A stretch of 54,775 nucleotides of DNA, from positions 1 through 54,775 of the forward strand of contig JALEGH010000079.1 in the NCBI GenBank assembly GCA_022763065.1, given 5' to 3'. Below, in pieces: positions 9,639-19,658 of this stretch. Made by a program: the position numbers and the translations under genes. The notes under the pieces were generated by a model. The model made no database searches, was not told the DNA's origin, and was given only the letters and a program-made list of their open reading frames with translations. Every line of letters begins with the position of its first letter. Positions within the stretch are counted from its first letter, which is position 1. This stretch comes from Alphaproteobacteria bacterium (GTDB taxonomy: Bacteria > Pseudomonadota > Alphaproteobacteria > Micavibrionales > Micavibrionaceae).

Positions 9639-11204
9639 ATGCAACGAATGGGAAATAGACCCTATATATTAGCCTTAAACTTATTGTGGTTTTGTGCGGC
9701 CTTGGTCGTTATGCCGCTCGTTGCGCAGGCCCGGGACGTACAGCCTGGGGTGAATGCGCCGTACTCTTTCGCCGATTTGGCCGAAGAGTTGTTGCCATCT
9801 GTCGTCAATGTGTCTTCGACCCAGAAAATTGAAGAAGAGGAAGAATTGGAGGGCAGCGAAGAAGGTTTGCCGGAAGGTTTCCCCTTTCCGCCGGGTTCCC
9901 CTTTCGAAGGGTCGCCTTTTGAGGATTTCTTTGAAGAATTTATGGACCGTCGTGGTGGTGGCGGAGGTCACGGATTGGGTCCGGTTCTGCCTCCCTCGTC
10001 TTTAGGGTCCGGTTTTGTGATTGATGCGGCGAAAGGTTATATCGTGACAAATAACCATGTTGTACGTGATGCGGATGAGGTCCGTGTGACCTTTCATGAT
10101 GATTCGACCATACCTGCCAAAATCATAGGACGGGATGAAAAAACCGATATTGCCGTTCTTCAGGTTAAAACCAAAAAGAAATTAAAGGCCGTTGAATTTG
10201 GGAACAGTAAGAAAATGCGTGTCGGTGATTGGGTTGTGGCGATTGGGAACCCTTTTGGTTTGGGGGGCACGGTAACATCGGGCATCATTTCGGCGCGTCA
10301 GCGAGACATCAATTCCGGCCCCTATGATGATTTCATCCAGACGGATGCCTCGATTAACCGGGGTAATTCCGGAGGGCCGATGTTTAATCTGGATGGGGAA
10401 GTGATAGGGATTAATACGGCCATTTTCTCCCCTTCCGGCGGGTCGGTCGGGATTGGATTTGCGATACCGGCAAATCTGGCCAAGCCGGTGATTAACCAGC
10501 TGATCGAGTATGGCCGTACGCGCCGTGGCTGGTTAGGTGTACGTATACAAAAGGTAACGGAAGAAATTGCAGAGAGCCTAGGGTTGGATAAGCCACGTGG
10601 CGCTCTGGTGGCGAGTGTAACCGAAGGTGGGCCAGCGGAAAAAACCAAGCTTAAGGCTGGTGATATTATTACCGAGTTTGATGGCAAGGCGGTTGAGGAG
10701 ATGCGCTCTTTACCGCGTATTGTGGCCGAAACACCGATTGGCAAGAAAATTACTTTCAAATATTGGCGTGATGGCAAGGAATATAAAGGCCGTGTGGCCA
10801 TTGGCGAGCTTGAAAAGGCGGAAGAAGATGGCTTATTGGCTTCTGCGTTGGATGATGCGGAGGAGAAAAAACCTTCTGAAAAAGAAAGCAAAGAGGTCAA
10901 AATTGATCTTGCCGGGATGAGTGTGAGCCGTTTGAGCGAAAGCTTGCGGGAGCGTTTTGAGGTGCCGGATGATGTGAATGGTATTGCGGTAACGTCGGTC
11001 AAAATTCGCGGGGAGGCTTCCAAAAAGGGCTTAAGTGCGGGAGATGTCATTGTTGAGATAAATCAACGCGCGGTAGATGATCCGGCAACCTTCAAAAAAG
11101 AGCTGACAAAGGCCAAGAAAGGTAAACGCAAGTCCGTCTTGCTTCTTGTTAATCGTGGCGGCGATGTACGCTTTGTGGCTTTGAAGCTGGATGATGACAA
11201 ATAA
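9639..11204 (+). CDS. Do/DegP-type periplasmic serine endoprotease with two PDZ domains
   Basis: RBS AAAGGAGA upstream of ATG 9639; signal peptide; TNNHVV, KTDIAVLQV, ASINRGNSGGPMFN; two PDZ-like regions. Confidence 0.95.
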   Translation: MQRMGNRPYILALNLLWFCAALVVMPLVAQARDVQPGVNAPYSFADLAEELLPSVVNVSSTQKIEEEEELEGSEEGLPEGFPFPPGSPFEGSPFEDFFEEFMDRRGGGGGHGLGPVLPPSSLGSGFVIDAAKGYIVTNNHVVRDADEVRVTFHDDSTIPAKIIGRDEKTDIAVLQVKTKKKLKAVEFGNSKKMRVGDWVVAIGNPFGLGGTVTSGIISARQRDINSGPYDDFIQTDASINRGNSGGPMFNLDGEVIGINTAIFSPSGGSVGIGFAIPANLAKPVINQLIEYGRTRRGWLGVRIQKVTEEIAESLGLDKPRGALVASVTEGGPAEKTKLKAGDIITEFDGKAVEEMRSLPRIVAETPIGKKITFKYWRDGKEYKGRVAIGELEKAEEDGLLASALDDAEEKKPSEKESKEVKIDLAGMSVSRLSESLRERFEVPDDVNGIAVTSVKIRGEASKKGLSAGDVIVEINQRAVDDPATFKKELTKAKKGKRKSVLLLVNRGGDVRFVALKLDDDK

Positions 11205-12123
11205 ACCTTCCGTTCAATCGTTGGGGCCGCTTATTTATGTGATAGGTGGGCCAACGGCAAGCGGAAAATCTTCTTATGCGTTGGAGCTCGCGGCCAAGCA
11301 TGACGGTGTTATCTTGAACGCCGATTCGATGCAGGTCTATGATGGTCTGCATACGCTCACGGCGCATCCTGATGCACAGGATCAAAAACAGGCGCCGCAT
11401 GAGTTTTATGGCTATCTCCACCCTAATGCGCCCTGTTCGGCGGGAAATTGGCGGGAGAGTGTTATGCCCCGTATTGAAGAGCTGATCGCGCAGGGCAAAA
11501 CTCCCATTGTCGTGGGCGGCTCAGGGCTTTATCTGAATGCCCTCATGCAGGGCTTATCGCCCATACCAGATATCCCCGAAAATATACGTACAGCTGCCGT
11601 ACGTGAGCAGGAGAAGCTGGGTAATCCTGGGTTTTATGAAGCCCTGAAAAAGCGTGATCCGGTGATGGCGGAGCGTTTCCACCCCTATCATACGGCGCGC
11701 CTGATCCGGGCGTGGGAGGTGTTGGAGGCTACGGGCAAGAGCCTGTCTGAGTGGCAGGAGATTCCGCGTGCAGGCCCGCCAGCTTATTGGCAATTTGATG
11801 TGACACTCGTCATGCCGGTGCGTGACACGCTTTATGAGCGTTGTAATCAGCGTTTTGACTGGATGGTTGAAAATGGTGTGCTGGAAGAGGTGGAGGGTTT
11901 TTTCAAAAAGGTCGAAGCGGAGGAAATTAAGCCAGACGTGCCGCTTGTGAAGGCTTTGGGTGCGCGGGTGCTGTGGCAATATTTGCAAGGGAGTTTAAGC
12001 AAGGAAGAGGCCATAGAGCGCGGCAAGGCCGAAACGCGCCAATACGCCAAACGCCAAACCACATGGTTCCGGCATCAGGTAAAAGAAGATGGGCAAATCC
12101 AAGCCGTCCGTGTTAAAACTTAG
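11191..12123 (+). CDS. miaA: tRNA dimethylallyltransferase
   Basis: IGGPTASGKSSYALELA, ILNADSMQVYDGL, PIVVGGSGLYLNALMQGLSPIPDIP. Confidence 0.96.
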   Translation: MMTNKPSVQSLGPLIYVIGGPTASGKSSYALELAAKHDGVILNADSMQVYDGLHTLTAHPDAQDQKQAPHEFYGYLHPNAPCSAGNWRESVMPRIEELIAQGKTPIVVGGSGLYLNALMQGLSPIPDIPENIRTAAVREQEKLGNPGFYEALKKRDPVMAERFHPYHTARLIRAWEVLEATGKSLSEWQEIPRAGPPAYWQFDVTLVMPVRDTLYERCNQRFDWMVENGVLEEVEGFFKKVEAEEIKPDVPLVKALGARVLWQYLQGSLSKEEAIERGKAETRQYAKRQTTWFRHQVKEDGQIQAVRVKT

Positions 12124-12183
12124 GCATGAACTTGAGCATGAACTTGGGCATGCTATCAAAAGCCATCACTAGGACAATATGAT

Positions 12184-14106
12184 ATGTGCGGCATTGCCGG
12201 ATTTTACAGTATAAGATCAGATCAAGACCCTGAACCTTGCGCAAAAATAGCGCAAGGCATGGCGAGCGCTATCGCGCATCGGGGACCGGATGGCTCAGGC
12301 ATTTGGCAGGACCCTGACCTCAATCTCACTTTGGCGCACCGGCGTTTATCAATTATTGATTTGAGCGTTGATGGCGCGCAGCCGATGGTGTCTGGTTCTG
12401 GCCGTTATGTCGTAAGCTATAATGGGGAGATCTATAATTATCAAGCGTTGCAGAAGGATTTGCAGGAAGCGGGGTGTCAATTTAAGGGCCGTTCGGATAC
12501 CGAAACGATGTTGGCCGCTTTTGAGCATTTTGGTGTGAATGCGGCGCTCCAGAAGTTAAATGGAATGTTTGCGTTTGCCCTTTGGGACCGTAAAGAACGT
12601 GTCCTTCATTTGGTGCGGGACCGGTTTGGCAAAAAACCGCTTTATGTTGGTTGGGTGGGGCGTGATCTGGTTTTTGCGTCGGAACTGAAAGCGTTGCACG
12701 CCCATCCGGATTTTACACCGGAGATTGATCAGAACGCTTTGGCGCTTTATATGCGCTATGGTTATGTTCATGCGCCCTATTCAATTTTTAAGAATATCTG
12801 GCAGCTCTTACCGGCGGGACGCTTAACGCTTAAATTCGATGAGCTTGAAGTGGGGCAGGATTTAGCCGCCCAGATGCAAATTTACTGGTCTTTAAAAGAA
12901 GCGGCAGGTCAGGCGCAACCGCTTAAAAAAACCGAAGCTGAGATCATACAGGAATTTGAGGAGATGCTGGAACAGGCGGTTCAGATGCGAATGGTATCCG
13001 ATGTGCCGTTGGGCGCGTTTTTATCGGGCGGCATTGATAGTTCCAGTATTGTGGCGCTCATGCAAAAAAATGCGGATCGCCCGGTCAAAACTTTTTCGGT
13101 TGGCTTTCATGAGGATAATTATAATGAAGCCCATCACGCCAAGGAGATTGCCGGTTATTTAGGAACAGACCATCAGGAGTTTTATGTCAGCGCTCAAGAA
13201 GCGCAAAATGTTATTCCTGACCTGCCGGACATGTATGATGAGCCCTTTGCCGATTCATCGCAGATCCCGACCTATCTGATCTCAAAGCTGGCGCGTGGGT
13301 CCGTGACGGTTGCGCTTACCGGTGATGGAGGCGATGAAATTTTGGGCGGGTATGAACGCCATATTCATATCCCTGTACTTTGGAACAAGGTGGGCTGGGT
13401 CCCGCATAAGGTCAGGGAAGGCTTGTTTGGTTCTTTGCAGCACTTTCCGGAAAGTTTAGTTGGCACGAAAGTCCGGCGTGCCCTCAGTCTGATGTGCCTT
13501 GAAAGCCGGGAGGAAATTTATGAGGCACTGGTCAGTGCGTGGCCCGCAAGGGAAAACGGCGACATTACCAGACAAGGGAAGTTACCTGAAATTCCGTTGA
13601 CGGATCAGCGTTATTGGCCACAAAGGAGTTTGAGTTTTGCGGACCACATGATGTTTGGCGATATGTTGAGCTACCGTCCTAATGACGTGATGGTGAAAAC
13701 CGACAGGGCGGGCATGGCGGTTTCGCTGGAGGCAAGGGCGCCGCTCATGGATTATAAATTAGCTGAATATTGTTGGCGATTGCCACAAAATATGAAAGTG
13801 CGGGATGGTCAGGGGAAATGGCTGCTTCGGCAGGTGTTGAAGCGCCATATTCCTGAGAAGCTATATGAACGCCCTAAGATGGGATTTTCCGTTCCCATTG
13901 GGACATGGCTTCGTGGGCCGCTCCAGCACTGGGCGCAGGATTTATTGAGTGAAGAGCAGATCAAACGGCAAGGATTGTTGGACGCGCCGGAGGTTACAAA
14001 GCTGTGGTGCAAATTTCAGGCAAATGAAACTTCCCAATTGGTGCCGAAGCATTTATGGTCAATTTTGATGTTTCAGGCGTGGTATGGGCGCTGGGTGAAA
14101 GGGTGA
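12184..14106 (+). CDS. asnB: Asparagine synthase (glutamine-hydrolysing) / polysaccharide-type amidotransferase
   Basis: MCGIAGFY N-terminus, SYNGEIYNYQ, LSGGIDSS, PP-loop synthase domain; next to epimerase and glycosyltransferase genes. Confidence 0.93.
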   Translation: MCGIAGFYSIRSDQDPEPCAKIAQGMASAIAHRGPDGSGIWQDPDLNLTLAHRRLSIIDLSVDGAQPMVSGSGRYVVSYNGEIYNYQALQKDLQEAGCQFKGRSDTETMLAAFEHFGVNAALQKLNGMFAFALWDRKERVLHLVRDRFGKKPLYVGWVGRDLVFASELKALHAHPDFTPEIDQNALALYMRYGYVHAPYSIFKNIWQLLPAGRLTLKFDELEVGQDLAAQMQIYWSLKEAAGQAQPLKKTEAEIIQEFEEMLEQAVQMRMVSDVPLGAFLSGGIDSSSIVALMQKNADRPVKTFSVGFHEDNYNEAHHAKEIAGYLGTDHQEFYVSAQEAQNVIPDLPDMYDEPFADSSQIPTYLISKLARGSVTVALTGDGGDEILGGYERHIHIPVLWNKVGWVPHKVREGLFGSLQHFPESLVGTKVRRALSLMCLESREEIYEALVSAWPARENGDITRQGKLPEIPLTDQRYWPQRSLSFADHMMFGDMLSYRPNDVMVKTDRAGMAVSLEARAPLMDYKLAEYCWRLPQNMKVRDGQGKWLLRQVLKRHIPEKLYERPKMGFSVPIGTWLRGPLQHWAQDLLSEEQIKRQGLLDAPEVTKLWCKFQANETSQLVPKHLWSILMFQAWYGRWVKG

Positions 14107-14113
14107 CAGAGAG

Positions 14114-15100
14114 ATGAAAATAGCTATTACAGGTGCGAAAGGGTTTATCGGGACACGTCTTGGAAATGACTTGAAGGCGAATGGTCATGAGGTTGTCGGG
14201 ATTGATGTGGAAGGGAACACGCCCATAGATATTATGGATGTGGAGGCGCTCAGTGCCGCTTGCGCGGGATGTGATGCCATTTATCATTTGGCCGCTGCGC
14301 ACCGGGATGATATTTTTCCGCGCTCTATTTATTATGATGTGAATGTAGAAGGCACCCGTAATGTGTTGAAAGCGGCAGCGGTGAATAATATTTCCCGCGT
14401 GATTTTTACCAGCAGTTTTGCCGTATATGGTCTGGATAGCGGAACACCATCCGAAGACACAAAGCCTGAGCCGTTTAATGATTATGGTAAGAGTAAGCTG
14501 GAGGCTGAAAAAGTTATTGAGCAATGGCATGAAGACAATTTTGATAAAACCGTAACGATTGTGCGGCCTGTCGTGGTGTTTGGGGAAGGAAATCGCGGGA
14601 ATGTATATACGCTCATTAATCAAGTGGCGGGCGGTCGTTTTATTATGATCGGCAATGGGCAGAATAAAAAATCAATGGCTTATGTAGGCAATGTGGTTGA
14701 TTTTCTCAAATTTTGTTTGGATCGCCCTGAAGGGTCTTTGGAGATTTTCAACTACGCCGATAAGCCGGATTTTAATATGGCAGAGCTGATGGAGGTGATT
14801 ACCTCTTTTTTGGGACGACCAACTCCCAAAATATCATTGCCTTATAGTGTTGGCGTGAGCGCAGGCTACGCTTTTGACGTGTTGGCGCGTATTACGGGGA
14901 AACAATTACCCATTAGCTCCATCCGGGTGAAGAAATTTTGCGCCGATACAACATGTGCGGCAGATAAGGCGCGCGTCAGCGGATTTAAACCGGCTTATAG
15001 TTTAAAAGATGGGGTGGAAGCGATGATCGCCCATGATTTTCCTCATTTGATTTGCCTATCCAATTCTCAAGAATCCAACTCTCGGGAAAACGCCGCGTAA
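14114..15100 (+). CDS. NAD-dependent epimerase/dehydratase (extended SDR)
   Basis: TGAKGFIGTRL Rossmann motif, YGKSKLEAE (YxxxK). Confidence 0.92.
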   Translation: MKIAITGAKGFIGTRLGNDLKANGHEVVGIDVEGNTPIDIMDVEALSAACAGCDAIYHLAAAHRDDIFPRSIYYDVNVEGTRNVLKAAAVNNISRVIFTSSFAVYGLDSGTPSEDTKPEPFNDYGKSKLEAEKVIEQWHEDNFDKTVTIVRPVVVFGEGNRGNVYTLINQVAGGRFIMIGNGQNKKSMAYVGNVVDFLKFCLDRPEGSLEIFNYADKPDFNMAELMEVITSFLGRPTPKISLPYSVGVSAGYAFDVLARITGKQLPISSIRVKKFCADTTCAADKARVSGFKPAYSLKDGVEAMIAHDFPHLICLSNSQESNSRENAA

Positions 15101-16248
15101 TGGCAAAGCATTCGAACAAGGTTAAAATGCTCATGATCCTCAACCATATGGATTGGTTCTGGTCGCACCGTTTGCCGTTGGCACAAGCCATCATGGATAA
15201 AGGGTGGGATTTGCATTTGGCGGCTACACATTCAACGCAAGACCAAAAAGTCAAAGATATCGGGCTGAACCCACATGAGTTGCCGGTGTTAGGCGGCGCG
15301 CTTCATTTGTTATCACATTTTTTGCTGTTGTGGCATTTGGCCAAACTTATTCGGGAGGTCAAACCGGATATGATCCATGTGATCACTATACGCTATGCGT
15401 TTTATACAGGTCTTGTGACGCGCTTCATGGGATACAAGCCGGTTATTTTTACGGTGGCGGGACTGGGGAGCCTTTACACCGCGCCGGGGCTCAAGATGAA
15501 ATTATTGCGCGGGATTGTTATTCCCTTGCTGCGTTTTGCCTTTGGCGGAAAAGATAAATTTATTATCTTCCAAAATCCGGACGATCAAGCAAAAATGTTG
15601 GAGACACATATTGTGACACAAGATAACTCGGTGATCATTCGTGGCTCAGGCGTAGATATCAAAAAATTTGCGTTTCAACCTTATATAGATAAATCGGGGG
15701 AGCTCCCTATCGTTCTTTTTGCTTCCCGTTTGCTCCGTGAAAAAGGGATCACGGATTTTATTGAGGCCGGAGAGATTTTAAAAAAGCGCGGGGTCAAGGT
15801 ACGCATGATTGTCGCGGGTAATATTTATCCGGATAACCCCAGATCTTTGACGCAGGAAGAGATGGATGCTGCGCACGCAAGTGGTGCGATTGAATGGGTC
15901 GGGCAGCATGATAATATGCCGGAATTAATGGCGCGCTCTAAAATGATGGTTTTGCCGTCCTATTACGGTGAAGGGGTTCCCAAGGTCTTACTTGAAGCGG
16001 CGGCTATTGGTCGTCCTATTATTACTTGTGATGCGCCGGGATGTCGTGAAACGGTAGAACATGGTGTGAATGGCTATCTGGTGCCGCCGCAAGACCCAGA
16101 AATATTGGCTGATACCATTGAGGGTTTGGTACAAGATACTGCCAAATGTCAGGAATTCGGCAAGGAAGGCCGTGCCCGTGTAGAAAAAGATTTTAATACG
16201 GATGTTGTTGTTCAAAAAACAATGGATGTTTATTCCAGATTTTTGTAA
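15100..16248 (+). CDS. Family 4-type glycosyltransferase
   Basis: FASRLLREKGITDFIEAGEIL..., LPSYYGEGVPKVLLEAAAIGRPIITCDAPGCRETVEHGVNGYLVPP; start overlaps the upstream stop (TAATGG). Confidence 0.93.
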   Translation: MAKHSNKVKMLMILNHMDWFWSHRLPLAQAIMDKGWDLHLAATHSTQDQKVKDIGLNPHELPVLGGALHLLSHFLLLWHLAKLIREVKPDMIHVITIRYAFYTGLVTRFMGYKPVIFTVAGLGSLYTAPGLKMKLLRGIVIPLLRFAFGGKDKFIIFQNPDDQAKMLETHIVTQDNSVIIRGSGVDIKKFAFQPYIDKSGELPIVLFASRLLREKGITDFIEAGEILKKRGVKVRMIVAGNIYPDNPRSLTQEEMDAAHASGAIEWVGQHDNMPELMARSKMMVLPSYYGEGVPKVLLEAAAIGRPIITCDAPGCRETVEHGVNGYLVPPQDPEILADTIEGLVQDTAKCQEFGKEGRARVEKDFNTDVVVQKTMDVYSRFL

Positions 16249-16262
16249 GAGTTTAATTCATC

Positions 16263-17846
16263 ATGAGTGCACAAGACGAATATCAAAAACGCCGAACCTT
16301 CGCGATCATTTCGCACCCTGATGCGGGGAAGACGACTTTGACCGAAAAGCTGTTGCTCTTTGGTGGCGCCATTCATTTGGCCGGAGATGTAAAGGCCAAG
16401 GGGGAGCGCAGGCGGGCGCATAGTGATTGGATGAAAATCGAGCAAGCGCGGGGGATCTCGGTCACAACATCCGTCATGACATTTGAATATGGCGGGATGA
16501 CTTTTAACCTCCTTGATACGCCGGGACATGAGGATTTTTCCGATGACACATATCGCACTTTAACCGCCGTTGACAGTGCGGTGATGGTTATAGATGCGGC
16601 CAAGGGGATTGAGGCGCAAACCAGAAAATTATTTGAAGTATGCCGTTTGCGCGATGTACCAATTATTACTTTTGTCAATAAAATGGACCGGGAGACACGT
16701 GACCCGTTTGATCTTTTGGATGAAATTACCGAGACATTAGCGCTCGATACAACGCCCATGACTTGGCCGGTAGATCAGGGAAAACAGTTTAAAGGGTGCT
16801 ACGACCTCATCAAGGATGAAATGATTGTCTTTGAAAATGAAAAGAAAGGCGAGCTGCCGGAAATTATGGCTTGTAAAGGTACAGATGATGAAAAGCTCAA
16901 AAATCTATTGAGTGATGAGCAACACGCAAAGCTCCAAGAAGATGTGGAGATGGTACGCGGGCTTTGCCCTGCATTTGATTTGGAAAGTTACCGTCAAGGT
17001 CACTTAAGTCCGGTTTACTTTGGTAGCGCGCTTAAAAATTTCGGTGTTAAAGATTTGCTGGACGGGATCAAAGACCTTGCCCCGCCGCCCAGAGTGCAAG
17101 CAACCGAAACACGCGAAGTAAAACCGGAAGAGCCAAAAGTTTCCGGCTTTGTCTTTAAGGTACAGGCCAATATGGACCCGAAACACCGTGACCGGATTGC
17201 CTTTGTCAGGCTGTGTAGTGGCAAGTTTAAACGCGGGATGAAGCTCCTCAATACTGTGTCTAACAAAACAATCGGGGTGAGCAATCCGATTTTCTTTTTC
17301 TCGCAAGGGCGTGAGCTGGCCGAAGAAGCGGTGGCCGGAGATATCATCGGTATACCCAATCACGGGACGCTGCGCGTCGGTGATACGCTAAGCGAAAATG
17401 AAAAAATGACCTTCACCGGTATCCCTGATTTTGCGCCGGAAATTTTACGCCGGGTGCGGCTGGGTGACCCCATGAAGGCTAAACATTTGCAACGTGCGCT
17501 TGAGAGCTTGGCCGAAGAAGGAGTGACACAAGTTTTTCGTCCCGTTTTGGGATCGGAATGGATTATAGGTGTTGGCGGTACGCTTCAACTTGACGTGCTG
17601 GCTAACCGTCTGGAAAGCGAATATGATCTGGAAGTGATTTTTGAGCCGACGCAATATGTAACAGCCAGATGGGTTACAGGGGCCAATGACGAGGTCAAGA
17701 AATTTAGTGATGGGAACCGGGCCTCATTGGGGCAGGACCGTGATGAAACCCCCGTTTATCTGGCGCGTAATGACTGGGATTTGGGCCGCATTCAAGAAGA
17801 CTGGCCGGATTTAAAATTCTCCGCCACCCGCGAGCGCGGGCATTAG
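16263..17846 (+). CDS. prfC: Peptide chain release factor 3
   Basis: ISHPDAGKTTLTEKLLLFGGAIHLAGDVKAKGERRRAHSDWMKIEQARGISVTTSVM. Confidence 0.97.
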   Translation: MSAQDEYQKRRTFAIISHPDAGKTTLTEKLLLFGGAIHLAGDVKAKGERRRAHSDWMKIEQARGISVTTSVMTFEYGGMTFNLLDTPGHEDFSDDTYRTLTAVDSAVMVIDAAKGIEAQTRKLFEVCRLRDVPIITFVNKMDRETRDPFDLLDEITETLALDTTPMTWPVDQGKQFKGCYDLIKDEMIVFENEKKGELPEIMACKGTDDEKLKNLLSDEQHAKLQEDVEMVRGLCPAFDLESYRQGHLSPVYFGSALKNFGVKDLLDGIKDLAPPPRVQATETREVKPEEPKVSGFVFKVQANMDPKHRDRIAFVRLCSGKFKRGMKLLNTVSNKTIGVSNPIFFFSQGRELAEEAVAGDIIGIPNHGTLRVGDTLSENEKMTFTGIPDFAPEILRRVRLGDPMKAKHLQRALESLAEEGVTQVFRPVLGSEWIIGVGGTLQLDVLANRLESEYDLEVIFEPTQYVTARWVTGANDEVKKFSDGNRASLGQDRDETPVYLARNDWDLGRIQEDWPDLKFSATRERGH

Positions 17847-17881
17847 GGCATTCAATAAAAACAAACAAAACAGGATTAAAC

Positions 17882-18826
17882 TTGATGCAAAAAGAACTGA
17901 ATGTTTTACTGGCCGGATCTGCATGGGGACAGAATTTCTCAGGTGTTGAAAAAGGTCCCGAAGCTGTTTGGGAACAAGGAGAGCTGGAAAGAAAGGTTAC
18001 GAATTTAGGATGGAATATTGCACAAGTCGAACGTCATCAATTTGAACGTCAGGCCGCCGACAAACCAAGTCCGGTAAAGGGGACTATCAACGATAGTAAA
18101 GAGGTAGGGCAGGCGTTATCTACAATATGTGCGAGTGCGGGAGAATTAAACGCGCATGATAATTTTCTTTTAACATTGGGCGGCGATCATTCTATTGCTC
18201 TTGCGACAATTGCAGCGGCCCTTATTGCAACAAAAGGAGAGCTTTGTGTTATTTGGGTAGACGCACATGAAGATTTCAATACCCCTGAAACCTCTAGCAG
18301 TGGAAAATGTCATGGTATGCCTCTGGCTGCTTTAACACATGCGTTTGATATTCGTAAGTGTAAGGGTTTTGAAAATTTTCCTGAATTTCCACCACTTAAA
18401 TCCGAAAATCTGGCATTAATTGGTACTCGTGATATTGATGGTGGTGTTCATAATAAAATTCATGAGAGCAAAGCCAAAATTTATACAATGGCGGAGATTG
18501 ATCAATATGGCATTGGACCAATTATTGATCATGCGATTGAGGCGGTTAATCCGGGTGGAAATCTTCCTATTCACCTTTCTTATGATATTGATGCGCTCGA
18601 CCCGGCTGTGGCACCGGCGACAGGAACCCGTGTGCATGGCGGGCTGACATATCGCGAAGGACATTTGATTGCAGAACATTTGGCGGAGACAGGATGTTTG
18701 AAATCCGTAGATTTGGTTGAGGTTAATCCGGAAATGCCGGGAGCTGATATTACGATAAATGTAGCTACTAAAATCATCATGTCGGCGCTGGGGCAGCGCA
18801 TCATGCCCAAATGGCTTGAAATGTAG
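17882..18826 (+). CDS. Arginase / ureohydrolase
   Basis: LGGDHSIALAT, WVDAHEDFNTPETSSSGKCHGMPLA, SYDIDALDPAVAPATGTRVHGGLTYREG. Confidence 0.9.
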   Translation: MMQKELNVLLAGSAWGQNFSGVEKGPEAVWEQGELERKVTNLGWNIAQVERHQFERQAADKPSPVKGTINDSKEVGQALSTICASAGELNAHDNFLLTLGGDHSIALATIAAALIATKGELCVIWVDAHEDFNTPETSSSGKCHGMPLAALTHAFDIRKCKGFENFPEFPPLKSENLALIGTRDIDGGVHNKIHESKAKIYTMAEIDQYGIGPIIDHAIEAVNPGGNLPIHLSYDIDALDPAVAPATGTRVHGGLTYREGHLIAEHLAETGCLKSVDLVEVNPEMPGADITINVATKIIMSALGQRIMPKWLEM

Positions 18827-18832
18827 ACTGGC

Positions 18833-19408
18833 TCAAACAACAATATTCAACGCTTGCCCGCGATCGGGGCTTGGTTGGTCTGATAGTGCCGTATCTACCT
18901 GATTGACGCGACCCAAGGCGATATCCAGACTAGGCGGTGGGAGATCAAACTCAATGTTTGTTTGAACCTCACCGGCCTCATTGGTGAGGCGTTTTGTGAG
19001 ACGGAAATTTCCATTTTCCTGACGATCGAATATATTTTCTAACCTTGTGGTGCTGCCCGAAGGGTTTTGTTGAATAATAGTGCGCCGCGTCCGGTTGGTG
19101 GAAGAAATGACTTCTTCAATGCGGGTGAGATTTTGCCCCTTAGCATTTTGAAATTCCTGTGTCCGGCGAAACCCATTTTCAGTTTGTTCTCTCACTTCGT
19201 GGAGGAGGCGTGTTTGATTTTGAAGCGGGGCGTTATTTTCAGAAATATGGGCGGGAGACAGGCTGACAATGTCTTGAGGCGGAGATTTTACAGGAGATTT
19301 TAGTTTTTGATCAGAAGCGGCATTTCGCGCAGCATTCTGCTCGGTTCTAACTTGAGCCTGAGAAAAATGATAATGTCCAAATAAGGCAGACGTTAAGCGG
19401 TTATCCAT
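18833..19408 (-). CDS. Hypothetical protein, 191 aa
   Basis: Convergent with arginase; coherent low-complexity polar protein, no recognised domain. Confidence 0.55.
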   Translation of the reverse strand: MDNRLTSALFGHYHFSQAQVRTEQNAARNAASDQKLKSPVKSPPQDIVSLSPAHISENNAPLQNQTRLLHEVREQTENGFRRTQEFQNAKGQNLTRIEEVISSTNRTRRTIIQQNPSGSTTRLENIFDRQENGNFRLTKRLTNEAGEVQTNIEFDLPPPSLDIALGRVNQVDTALSDQPSPDRGQALNIVV

Positions 19409-19658
19409 GACAAAGTTTGTTTATTATTTATTGATAAAATCAATCAGTAAACACACCAAAAACACCCAAGTACGTTTGCACAATCAGTTTTGTGTAAACC
19501 TTACTCAACGTGTGATTGGCGATCCTTTGCCGTTCAACGCTTTATGAAATACTAGACTTGAAAATAAGCCTAACCTGTTGTTTTGTGAAATTCAAGAAAA
19601 GAAAATTGACCATAATTCCAATGCTGGTTTATAAGGAAGAGGTGAGGGAAATAACATT

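Noticed and set aside
10322-11050. 242-aa minus-strand ORF opposite degP
   Set aside because: Antisense shadow ORF of a well-supported protease gene.
4767-11204. Two HtrA/Deg proteases within 6.5 kb as a recent tandem duplication
   Set aside because: Different PDZ number, linkers and neighbours; multiple Deg paralogues are common in Alphaproteobacteria, so not unusual.
12124-12147. Two tandem 12-bp units GCATGAACTTG(A/G) after miaA
   Set aside because: Only two copies in a short spacer; too little to call a functional repeat.
13994-14623. 209-aa minus-strand ORF across the asnB/epimerase junction
   Set aside because: Overlaps two well-supported genes on the opposite strand; no domain recognisable.
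17828-17850. Hairpin CCCGCG-AG-CGCGGG at the end of prfC
   Set aside because: No following T-run, and it lies in coding sequence; not supported as a terminator.
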